NCBI GenBank assembly: GCA_035289165.1
Contig: DATDYA010000063.1
Coordinates: forward strand, 1-26,928
Source of the DNA: DATDYA01 sp035289165
Lineage (GTDB): Bacteria > Patescibacteriota > Patescibacteriia > Magasanikbacterales > GWA2-37-8
Direction: 5' to 3'
DNA length: 26,928 nt
In this document: piece by piece, positions 7,458 through 12,745 of the stretch
How the letters are laid out: each line of letters begins with the position of its first letter
Numbering within the stretch: the stretch's first letter is position 1
The notes under the pieces: model-generated
The model's input: the letters and a program-made list of their open reading frames with translations, nothing else
What the model was told of the DNA's origin: nothing
The model's database searches: none
Position numbers and translations under genes: made by a program

Positions 7458-8030
7458 TTAAGTCCGCAAACTTACTTCGTAAACAACTTGTTCTAATTTA
7501 TGTAAAGCTTGCTTAGCTTGGTCAAATTTATTTCGGTTATAACCAGTTAAATCCATATCCATCAGTTCGCCAATAATTTCTTCGGCGACAACATAACATT
7601 TTTTAACTACTTCAAATTTTCGCTCGGTCGCGGATTTTATAGCGTAGCGGTAAAGCTCGCCAGGCAGGTCACACAGACCACCAACAAAAGTGTCTTCGTC
7701 CATTGGTAAACCCTTGACCTGGCCGATTCTTTCTCCTAGTAAAAATTGTTTAAACAGAGCCGCCTCGGTGTATTCTTCAAGTGAGGCGCGGTAAGACCCT
7801 TCGTCAAAGAGCGCCTGATCGCTTTTAAACCGCTTTAAAAGGCCTAGCAAGAGCTCTTCGGCCTGTTTAAGGGAAGATTCCGCTCCAGCTTTGTCATCAC
7901 GCTGTAGAGCGAAAATAGCCCGCTTAGCGTGATGCTGGGCGTCACCGGCAGTTTTAATAACCTCACGACGCTTGGAAGCGTAAGATAATAATTTAACACG
8001 GATTTCCTTAAAATATTTTTTGTCTACCAT
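7458..8030 (-). CDS. Translin/TRAX family protein
   Basis: Translins are all-helical nucleic-acid-binding proteins; with TRAX they form a barrel-shaped endoribonuclease in eukaryotes, and archaea carry homologues. I use ATG 8030 (190 residues); a TTG at 8039 would add three. Family marks are clear in the C-terminal half: EEYTEA (about 85-90), GGLCDLPGELYRYAI (about 117-131), then an alternating helix with MDLTGYNRNKFDQAKQALHKLEQVVYEVSLR. The E-x-x-E and D-x-x-x-E acidic pairs are the positions used by TRAX and archaeal relatives to bind the catalytic metal, so nuclease activity is possible. Length is close to archaeal translins. It is first in the envelope cluster, 3 nt before the MurE-like gene. 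Family call good; activity inferred. Confidence 0.82.
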   Translation of the reverse strand: MVDKKYFKEIRVKLLSYASKRREVIKTAGDAQHHAKRAIFALQRDDKAGAESSLKQAEELLLGLLKRFKSDQALFDEGSYRASLEEYTEAALFKQFLLGERIGQVKGLPMDEDTFVGGLCDLPGELYRYAIKSATERKFEVVKKCYVVAEEIIGELMDMDLTGYNRNKFDQAKQALHKLEQVVYEVSLRT

Positions 8031-8075
8031 ATAGTACAAAATTATGAATTATCCACCTCTCCCCTCCTTGCCCTC

Positions 8076-8104
8076 TTGATTATTTTCAGAATTTAGTATA
8101 TCAT
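8076..8104 (+). promoter_or_regulatory. tRNA-Lys promoter
   Basis: TTGATT (8076-8081) and TATCAT (8099-8104), 17-bp spacer, start expected near 8111, about 30 nt before the tRNA. Confidence 0.5.
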
Positions 8105-8139
8105 AATAAGCGTTGTTTTGTCTATTTAACAACAAAAAT

Positions 8140-8212
<73 letters not shown>

Positions 8213-8247
8213 CTAACTGGAATTTGAAAAACCATAGATATTAGTAT

Positions 8248-8272
8248 AAAATAAAACAGCCTGTCGGGCTGT
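8248..8272 (-). terminator. Terminator downstream of the NYN gene (minus strand)
   Basis: ACAGCC / GGCTGT stem with a 5-nt loop; on the minus strand it runs into TTTATTTTAT, so it would stop transcripts reading through from the NYN-domain gene. The plus strand has no T-tract here. Confidence 0.5.
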
Positions 8273-8282
8273 GCATAAAAAC

Positions 8283-8311
8283 TTGACATTTTGCTAAATC
8301 TCTTGTACTCT
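8283..8311 (+). promoter_or_regulatory. Promoter of a very short transcription unit
   Basis: Perfect -35 TTGACA (8283-8288), 17-bp spacer and TACTCT (8306-8311). The only thing downstream before a strong terminator is about 60 nt of sequence with an 8-codon ORF. Confidence 0.5.
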
Positions 8312-8326
8312 AACAGTAGAATTCAC

Positions 8327-8353
8327 ATGAAAAAGCACCTCTTAACGGGTTAG
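8327..8353 (+). other. Eight-codon ORF (MKKHLLTG) inside a terminator hairpin
   Basis: ATG 8327 to TAG 8351-8353 encodes MKKHLLTG. It lies just after a strong promoter, and its AAA AAG CAC codons form the left arm of the terminator stem, so translation would compete with hairpin formation as in attenuators. There is no obvious Shine-Dalgarno sequence and no plus-strand gene downstream to attenuate. It may be chance; an sRNA or relic leader are alternatives. Confidence 0.25.
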
Positions 8354-8377
8354 TCCTTAAGCGGTGCTTTTTCTTTT
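8330..8377. terminator. Bidirectional terminator overlapping the NYN gene end
   Basis: Ten-bp stem AAAAAGCACC / GGTGCTTTTT (8330-8339, 8363-8372), extended inside by CTTAA/TTAAG. The plus strand continues TTTTTCTTTTA; the minus strand has five Ts. The NYN stop codon lies inside the hairpin, so the two convergent transcripts share it. Confidence 0.75.
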
Positions 8378-8851
8378 ATATTCAAGTTTATTACGAAGAT
8401 TGTCCATAAACAAAATTCTTTCTTTTGCCGTTTTCTTTAAAAGAGTTGAACACGTTTCTTTGTACGGGCTCATTACATATTTCAACTTTCCACGCTGATA
8501 CAAAAATTTAATCAAACAGTAAAAATCCCCGTCGCTGGTTACTATTAAGGCTTTGTCAAAATTATTTTCGTAATAATCAATCGTGGCCTGCAACACCAAA
8601 TCAGCATCAACATTGCCTTTATGGCTACCGTCACGATTTGGCAAAACTGGTTTAAATTTTAAAATATAGCCAGCTTTTTGGAGACTGCTATACAAGTCTT
8701 GGTTTTCCGCAATATACCCAAGAAAAAGATAGGCGGTTTCTATCTCATATTTTTCCTTCAAATATACACGAAATCTGCCATAATCCAGTTTCCACCCTAG
8801 ACTTTGTACGCCTAAATTTAGATTTTGGCTATCAATATACGCGCAATTCAT
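8357..8851 (-). CDS. NYN-domain (LabA/PIN-like) putative ribonuclease
   Basis: NYN proteins have a PIN-like fold and are metal-dependent ribonucleases or RNA-binding regulators. The 164 residues hold the expected acidic residues: YIDSQNL (Asp7, Asn10) on strand 1, KGNVDADL (78-85, Asp82 and Asp84) in the middle, and VTSDGDF (104-110, Asp107 and Asp109). The C-terminal 20 residues are basic (NLRNKLEYKRKSTA). An extended -10 (TG-C-TAAAAT, 8861-8866) lies so close to ATG 8851 that the mRNA would be almost leaderless. Its stop codon is embedded in the terminator shared with the small plus-strand unit, and it adjoins a decayed insertion sequence. Family firm; target unknown. Confidence 0.85.
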   Translation of the reverse strand: MNCAYIDSQNLNLGVQSLGWKLDYGRFRVYLKEKYEIETAYLFLGYIAENQDLYSSLQKAGYILKFKPVLPNRDGSHKGNVDADLVLQATIDYYENNFDKALIVTSDGDFYCLIKFLYQRGKLKYVMSPYKETCSTLLKKTAKERILFMDNLRNKLEYKRKSTA

Positions 8852-8860
8852 AATACAGAT

Positions 8861-8866
8861 ATTTTA
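8861..8866 (-). promoter_or_regulatory. Extended -10 element of the NYN gene
   Basis: Minus-strand TG-C-TAAAAT with hexamer at 8861-8866; weak -35. Predicted start is about 3 nt before the ATG, which implies a leaderless mRNA. Confidence 0.4.
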
Positions 8867-8871
8867 GCACA

Positions 8872-9031
8872 TTGATTGTCACAAAAGAAGACTGCGCTAA
8901 TGACGGTAATTACAGATACATTTTAATAGCACCATTCCACCTCCCCACTTCGTATCTTAGGGTGTTCCAAGAGGTAGGTAGGGAGTTCACAAATTAACAA
9001 TACCGCACTTATGGGCGGTATTGTTTTTTTT
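8872..9031 (+). ncRNA. Possible structured non-coding transcript
   Basis: This stretch has no credible ORF but ends in a very strong terminator. Inside, CTCCC near 8941 can pair with GGGAG at 8981-8985, and CTTAGG with CCAAG forms an inner hairpin. TTGATT (8872-8877) with GCTAAT 18 bp later is a weak promoter candidate. It could instead be the 3' remnant of a lost gene displaced by the adjoining insertion sequence. No known RNA family was recognised. Confidence 0.25.
8996..9031. terminator. Strong terminator
   Basis: Perfect 11-bp stem AACAATACCGC / GCGGTATTGTT, 8-nt loop, then eight Ts in the plus direction counting the last two of the stem. The minus strand also ends in a few Ts (GTTAATTTG). 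Confidence 0.8.
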
Positions 9032-9107
9032 GAGTTAATAGACAAAAATAGGATCCAAAAAGTGCATGTTGTGGCATAATATAGCAATGAATTTAATCTA
9101 AATTAAT

Positions 9108-9303
9108 ATGCTGTATAAAAAAATGCCCAAACTGCGGTTCAAACAAGGTAATTAAGAAAGGCAAACAACTAAATGTACAAAGATATTTATGTAAAAAATG
9201 TAATACAAAATTTTAAAATAAAAGGAGAGGTTCTCAGTTAGAACAAAAGATTTTTAAAGAGTATGTCTGGCAAAGACAAACTTACACTGACTTGGCTCGT
9301 GGG
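9108..9303 (+). pseudogene. Decayed insertion-sequence transposase (N-terminal fragment)
   Basis: From ATG 9108 the original frame reads M-L-Y-K-K-C-P-N-C-G, a zinc-ribbon start with a second Cys pair at YLCKKCNTKF, then NKRRGSQLEQKIFKEYVWQRQTY and DLAR, the typical DNA-binding start of IS1-/IS1595-like transposases. The gene is broken three ways. A run of seven As at 9115-9121 holds one extra base and shifts the frame, and an in-frame TAA at 9214-9216 follows the zinc ribbon. After the DLAR codons near 9300 the similarity ends, so the catalytic DDE part is gone. The preceding 9032-9107 is AT-rich and probably contains the left end of the element. Family within the IS types is a guess. Confidence 0.7.
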
Positions 9304-9319
9304 GTGGTTTGCAAAAATG

Positions 9320-9353
9320 TAAAAACACCTACCGATTTTGGTAAGTGTTTTTT
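9320..9353. terminator. Bidirectional terminator
   Basis: AAAACAC-C-TACC / GGTA-A-GTGTTTT with one mismatch and a 6-nt loop; T-tracts on both strands (TTTTTTG plus, TTTTTACATTTTT minus). It ends the minus-strand gene at 9392 and separates it from the IS remnant. Confidence 0.65.
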
Positions 9354-9391
9354 GTTTTATGACGCTAATGACAGTATTATACCAAAGTTTA

Positions 9392-9769
9392 TTACGAATC
9401 AGGGGAGAGTCGCTCGAGTTTTTGTTTCCCCGATAAAATCATCGCTTTGGGCTCCTCGGAGTCAATCTCATCGTGATTGTCAGGGTCATGTCGATTACCA
9501 TCATCAAAGGCATAACGTACTTTAGTCACTGGATCTTCCAGTACATACGGATGTAATCTTTCTGCTTCAGTTCTAGGTTGGACAATATTAAAAGTGAATG
9601 GCCCGGTCAACCCAACTTCCTTGACCAAATCGCTTGGAAGTGTTAAACGGGATCCGGCTCCTCCCTCTTTTTTTTCTTTCTTTGGTCCTTTCCTGAACCA
9701 GTTCCGCCACCCGCCTTCGGGGGCTTCGCTTCCACTTGGTACGTAGGCACCTCCATTTTCAAAACTCAT
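9392..9769 (-). CDS. Hypothetical protein, 125 residues
   Basis: Not recognised. The N-terminal 40 residues are Gly-, Lys- and Glu-rich and look disordered. The middle (about 41-90) is more ordered: RLTLPSDLVKEVGL, then FTFNIVQPRTEAERLHPYVLEDPVTKVRYAFDDG, suggestive of a small beta-rich fold. The C-terminal third is acidic and charged. There is no signal peptide or membrane helix. A promoter (9803-9832) precedes ATG 9769 and a terminator follows at 9320-9353, so it is a single-gene unit, which supports it being real. Base composition resembles the neighbours. No function is proposed. Confidence 0.6.
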   Translation of the reverse strand: MSFENGGAYVPSGSEAPEGGWRNWFRKGPKKEKKEGGAGSRLTLPSDLVKEVGLTGPFTFNIVQPRTEAERLHPYVLEDPVTKVRYAFDDGNRHDPDNHDEIDSEEPKAMILSGKQKLERLSPDS

Positions 9770-9802
9770 ATATGTATATTAATAAATTAAAAGGTTTTAG
9801 TT

Positions 9803-9832
9803 ATTCTACCCCATAACCTAGTCTTTTGTCTA
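9803..9832 (-). promoter_or_regulatory. Promoter of the 9392-9769 gene
   Basis: Minus-strand TAGACA (9827-9832) and TAGAAT (9803-9808), 18-bp spacer; start expected about 27 nt before the ATG. Confidence 0.45.
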
Positions 9833-9906
9833 TAAGGAGAAATACAAAACGACATTACCGTCCACAAACCTAAAAAGAAATAACCCGGCTAATCTTTATC
9901 CACAGC

Positions 9907-9932
9907 TAAAAGAGACAACCATGCCTCTTTTA
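9907..9932. terminator. Hairpin between divergent genes
   Basis: Eight-bp TAAAAGAG / CTCTTTTA repeat with a 10-nt loop and a short T-rich tail. It lies between the divergent genes at 9769 and 10020, where no transcript obviously needs ending, so its role is unclear. Confidence 0.35.
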
Positions 9933-9945
9933 CTTTCCAGAGCGC

Positions 9946-9974
9946 TTGCCGTATTTTTGGTTCTGTAGGATAAT
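9946..9974 (+). promoter_or_regulatory. Candidate promoter of the GC-rich gene at 10020
   Basis: TTGCCG (9946-9951) and GATAAT (9969-9974), 17-bp spacer. A TTGACA at 9975-9980 has no good -10 partner. Confidence 0.35.
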
Positions 9975-10019
9975 TTGACAACTTAAGCCGCGGGGTCGGC
10001 GGAAAAGGAAAAAAGAAAG

Positions 10020-10289
10020 ATGGAGCTGACCTACAAAAAAAACATTGAAGCTGTGCTTCGGACGGACGAGGGGTTTGTTCTGGCCATCCAGTTGGATGAC
10101 CAGAACACCGTACGAGGCGGACAATGGTCAGATGATCGTGTCCGCAAGACCCTAGTCCGCCTGTTTGTTATCAACAGGCAGACCCCTGCTCCAGAGGAAC
10201 TGGATCGCGCCTGTGTGTTCATTCAGTGCGTACGCAAGCGCGAGTTCCCCCGGACCGGGGAAGACCTGGTCCCCGACCCCCATTTCTGA
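10020..10289 (+). CDS. GC-rich small hypothetical protein
   Basis: Unrecognised 89-residue soluble protein, rich in charged residues, with no membrane helix or signal peptide (LTYKKNIEAVLRTDEG, then QLDDQNTVRGGQWSDDRVRKTLVRLF and a C-terminal CVFIQCVRKREF). The codons are clearly richer in G and C at third positions than in the flanking genes, as in the small genes at 16087 and 26733. Upstream are a candidate promoter, a GCCG/CGGC hairpin and a purine-rich GGAAAAGG stretch that could act as ribosome site. Downstream are two alternative hairpins and a strong terminator, so it looks like a self-contained unit. TGA ends it, with TGG read as Trp. Function unknown. Confidence 0.55.
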   Translation: MELTYKKNIEAVLRTDEGFVLAIQLDDQNTVRGGQWSDDRVRKTLVRLFVINRQTPAPEELDRACVFIQCVRKREFPRTGEDLVPDPHF

Positions 10290-10307
10290 TTTGTTCTTTC
10301 CCAGGGA

Positions 10308-10344
10308 GGGGCGCTCTCGACGCGCGCCCCAAACGCAATCGAGA
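10308..10344 (+). other. Mutually exclusive hairpins in a 3' untranslated region
   Basis: GGGGCGC (10308-10314) pairs with GCGCCCC (10324-10330). The loop bases TCTCGA (10315-10320) can instead pair with TCGAGA (10339-10344). Both cannot form at once without a pseudoknot. It lies between the GC-rich gene and its terminator. Confidence 0.4.
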
Positions 10345-10349
10345 CCCCC

Positions 10350-10383
10350 AAAAAGCAGCTTTTTTATAAAAGGCTGTTTTTGT
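10350..10383 (+). terminator. Terminator after the GC-rich gene
   Basis: AAAAAG-CAGC / GCTG-TTTTT stem with an A/T-rich inner extension, then further Ts. It lies directly before the mtaB promoter. Confidence 0.65.
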
Positions 10384-10389
10384 ATTGTA

Positions 10390-10417
10390 TTGACAGGTTA
10401 AATCTAATCGGTATAAT
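10390..10417 (+). promoter_or_regulatory. mtaB promoter
   Basis: Consensus TTGACA (10390-10395) and TATAAT (10412-10417), 16-bp spacer. The start should fall near 10424, only about 15 nt before ATG 10439, and no Shine-Dalgarno sequence is visible. A GGTTTAAACC palindrome (10419-10428) covers the start site. Confidence 0.7.
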
Positions 10418-10438
10418 GGTTTAAACCATTTATCCACT

Positions 10439-11668
10439 ATGAGAATCTCCTTTTACACTCTCGGCTGTAAACTTAACCAGGCGGAAACCGACGAACTCAA
10501 AAAAGACTTACTGAAGAAAGGTTTTACGGCCACAGATTTTTTATCCGACGAAGATGTGGCGGTAATCCGGGCCTGCGGCGTCACCTGTGGCGCGAGTCAG
10601 ACAACCCGCGAAGTCATCCGCCGTGCCAAACGCCAAGGATCATATGTTATCGCGACCGGATGCTTAGAAAACCGTGACCTAAAAGAAATTGATTTTGCCG
10701 CTACCTCCAGCGAGGAGATTGTAAACCATTTAGAGAGCTTGACGCTAAAAATGGAACCAGAACTAGCTTGCTCGGTCAATGAAAAAATGCTCAACCGCAC
10801 CCGGGCTCTGATTAAAATCCAGAACGGCTGTAATTTCCAATGTAGTTATTGCATTGTACCCAGTTTCCGGGGTAAAAGCACCAGTGTGCCCACCAATGAG
10901 GTGATAAAAAAAGTAAAAGAAGCTGAAACACAAGGTTTTAAAGAGGTTGTTTTAACTGGCGTAAATATTTGTCTTTATAAAGACGGGAAAAAAGGATTGG
11001 CCGAACTATTAGAAACAATTCTGGCCGAAACCAACCTACCGCGTATTCGTTTAGGCTCACTGGACCCGAGGCTTATTACCCCAAAACTTCTTGAGTTATT
11101 TTCTTTCGATTACCAAACAGCAGACGAATACCAAAAACGTCTCATGCCCCAATGGCATTTGGCCTTACAGTCTGGATCGAATAAAATATTAGAGGGAATG
11201 AATCGTTTTTATACAGCGGAAAAATATTTAAAAATCGTCGAGAAAATTTATTCCCACAACCCTCTTTTCTCCTTCACGACTGACATAATCGTGGGCTTCC
11301 CGGGCGAAACAGCGGCAGATTTTAAAGCAACGGAAGAAATAATTAAAAAAGTAAAATTCTCCAAGGTTCATGTTTTCCCCTTCTCTCCTCGGCCAGAGAC
11401 CATCGCCGCGTCTGCCAAGCCAATGATCCAAGAAAAAATTCGTTCGGAACGAACAAAAAAACTAATTCAGGAAGTGACAAAATTAAAAAAAGAATACCAA
11501 AATAAATTCCTCGGTCAGACGCGAGGAGTCTTGTTTGAAAATAAAAACCCTCGAACTGGGTTGTACGAGGGCTATACGCCGGAATATTTAAAAATAAAAA
11601 AATCTTCGCGGGTTAATTTAACTAATAAAATTGTTTCCCTTAAACTTAACAAAAGCCTATTCGTTTAA
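10439..11668 (+). CDS. mtaB: MiaB/MtaB-family tRNA methylthiotransferase
   Basis: Radical-SAM enzyme that adds a methylthio group to a modified adenosine at tRNA position 37 (MtaB acts on t6A). The 409 residues have all three parts. The N-terminal UPF0004 domain has its cluster cysteines at Cys10 (TLGCKLNQ), Cys46 (RACGVT) and Cys75 (TGCLEN). The radical-SAM core has CNFQCSYC (Cys131, 135, 138), with TGVNICLY and TDIIVGFPGET downstream. A TRAM-like C-terminal segment follows (about 340-400). The TLGCKLNQAE start favours MtaB over MiaB, which usually has a TxGCQMN start. Cys50 is an extra Cys near the first cluster. Its stop codon overlaps that of convergent murG in TTAA. MtaB versus another MiaB-like member is a reasoned choice. 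Confidence 0.85.
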   Translation: MRISFYTLGCKLNQAETDELKKDLLKKGFTATDFLSDEDVAVIRACGVTCGASQTTREVIRRAKRQGSYVIATGCLENRDLKEIDFAATSSEEIVNHLESLTLKMEPELACSVNEKMLNRTRALIKIQNGCNFQCSYCIVPSFRGKSTSVPTNEVIKKVKEAETQGFKEVVLTGVNICLYKDGKKGLAELLETILAETNLPRIRLGSLDPRLITPKLLELFSFDYQTADEYQKRLMPQWHLALQSGSNKILEGMNRFYTAEKYLKIVEKIYSHNPLFSFTTDIIVGFPGETAADFKATEEIIKKVKFSKVHVFPFSPRPETIAASAKPMIQEKIRSERTKKLIQEVTKLKKEYQNKFLGQTRGVLFENKNPRTGLYEGYTPEYLKIKKSSRVNLTNKIVSLKLNKSLFV

Positions 11669-12744
11669 ACTTCACTAACCAGATCATCCATAATAGCCAC
11701 GATTTTACTTTCCTTAGCTGGCGGCAAAACTTCATGCAAACGTTTGGAAATAAGGTAAGCGTATTCTCTGTTATTTACCAACTCTTTAACTTCTTTAGCC
11801 AGCTCTAAACCATTTGTACCGTTGCCATCTAACATCACAATGGCATTAAGTTTGGCCAGATATTTAGCATTTACTTCTTGGTGAGTATCCATCATTGGAA
11901 TAATAATCGCTGGCTTACCCAGAGCCGCTAATTCGGTCAAAGTACCAAAACCAGCCCGGCCGATTACGATAGTGGCAATAGCGTAAGCGTCTTTCATTTC
12001 ATCAGTAAAAAAATCAAAAACCTGGTAGTTAGGAAAAGCCCCGGCCGCTCGGGTGGCGAGTTCTTTGGGACGTTCACGACCAACTAAATGAATAACATGC
12101 CAATCACGGGGAAAGTGCGGGACGGCCTCAACCACCATCTGGTTAATTTTCGCCGACCCAGTTCCTCCACCCAAAGCAAAAATGACTGGTGAATCATCGT
12201 GGATGTTAAAACGAGCGCGAGAAGAATTAATGTCTGCTACAGATAAATCTCGGACTGGATTTCCAATCCATTCAGTTTTATGTTTGGGAAAATATTTGAC
12301 ACTCTCTTGCAATGCCGTCGTTATTTTTTTCGCAAAACGAACCATCAACTTGTTAGATAACCCAGGCACAGCGTCTTGTTGGTGAATCCAAGTCGGAATA
12401 CCAAGCAAGGCACCGGCCCAATGTAATGGAACGCTCACAAAACCACCGGCAGAGATTAATAACACCGGCTTTTCTTGCCAGAGCAAAAGTAAGGACTGAA
12501 AAAAAGCACTGGCAATACGGATTAAGTCAAAGATGTTTAATAACGAAAAATACCGGCGCATTTTACCAGCCGTGATTGTAAAAAAAGGGATGTCATATTC
12601 GCTCACCAGGGTTTTTTCCGGACCACGACGAGTACCAACCCAGACAAATTCCACCTCCGGATGAGCTTTTTTGTAAACTTCCGCGATCGCCAAAAGCGGG
12701 ACCACTGGCCCCAGTGTTCCACCACCAGAAAGAAATATCTTCAT
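11665..12744 (-). CDS. murG: UDP-GlcNAc:lipid I N-acetylglucosaminyltransferase, MurG-like
   Basis: MurG makes lipid II from lipid I at the inner face of the membrane. The 359 residues show a GT-B layout: an N-terminal acceptor half with SAGGFVSVPLHWAG and HQQDAVPGLSNKL, a hinge with WIGNPVR, and a C-terminal donor half with FALGGGTGSAKIN and GRAGFGTLTELAALGKPAIIIP followed by DTHQEVNA. These are the UDP-GlcNAc-binding motifs. The first Gly loop reads GGGTLGPVVP where MurG usually has GGTGGHVFP, so the normally conserved His is Pro. It begins 1 nt after rpoD on the same strand and ends by overlapping mtaB. Family firm; the altered loop raises a question over mechanism or acceptor. Confidence 0.88.
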   Translation of the reverse strand: MKIFLSGGGTLGPVVPLLAIAEVYKKAHPEVEFVWVGTRRGPEKTLVSEYDIPFFTITAGKMRRYFSLLNIFDLIRIASAFFQSLLLLWQEKPVLLISAGGFVSVPLHWAGALLGIPTWIHQQDAVPGLSNKLMVRFAKKITTALQESVKYFPKHKTEWIGNPVRDLSVADINSSRARFNIHDDSPVIFALGGGTGSAKINQMVVEAVPHFPRDWHVIHLVGRERPKELATRAAGAFPNYQVFDFFTDEMKDAYAIATIVIGRAGFGTLTELAALGKPAIIIPMMDTHQEVNAKYLAKLNAIVMLDGNGTNGLELAKEVKELVNNREYAYLISKRLHEVLPPAKESKIVAIMDDLVSEV

Positions 12745-12745
12745 A

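Noticed and set aside
8385..9400. Repeated GTTTATTACGAA at about 8386 and 9386, and CGCTAATGAC at about 8895 and 9362, flanking the IS remnant
   Set aside because: Ten- and 12-nt matches are expected by chance in AT-rich sequence of this length; not convincing as target-site duplications.
9292..9525. Plus-strand open frame of 77 codons
   Set aside because: Joins the tail of the IS remnant, a terminator hairpin and the antisense of the 9392-9769 gene.
9930..10222. Minus-strand open frames opposite the GC-rich gene at 10020
   Set aside because: They lack a ribosome site and coherent composition. The plus strand has a candidate promoter, a purine-rich ribosome site and terminator in the right order.
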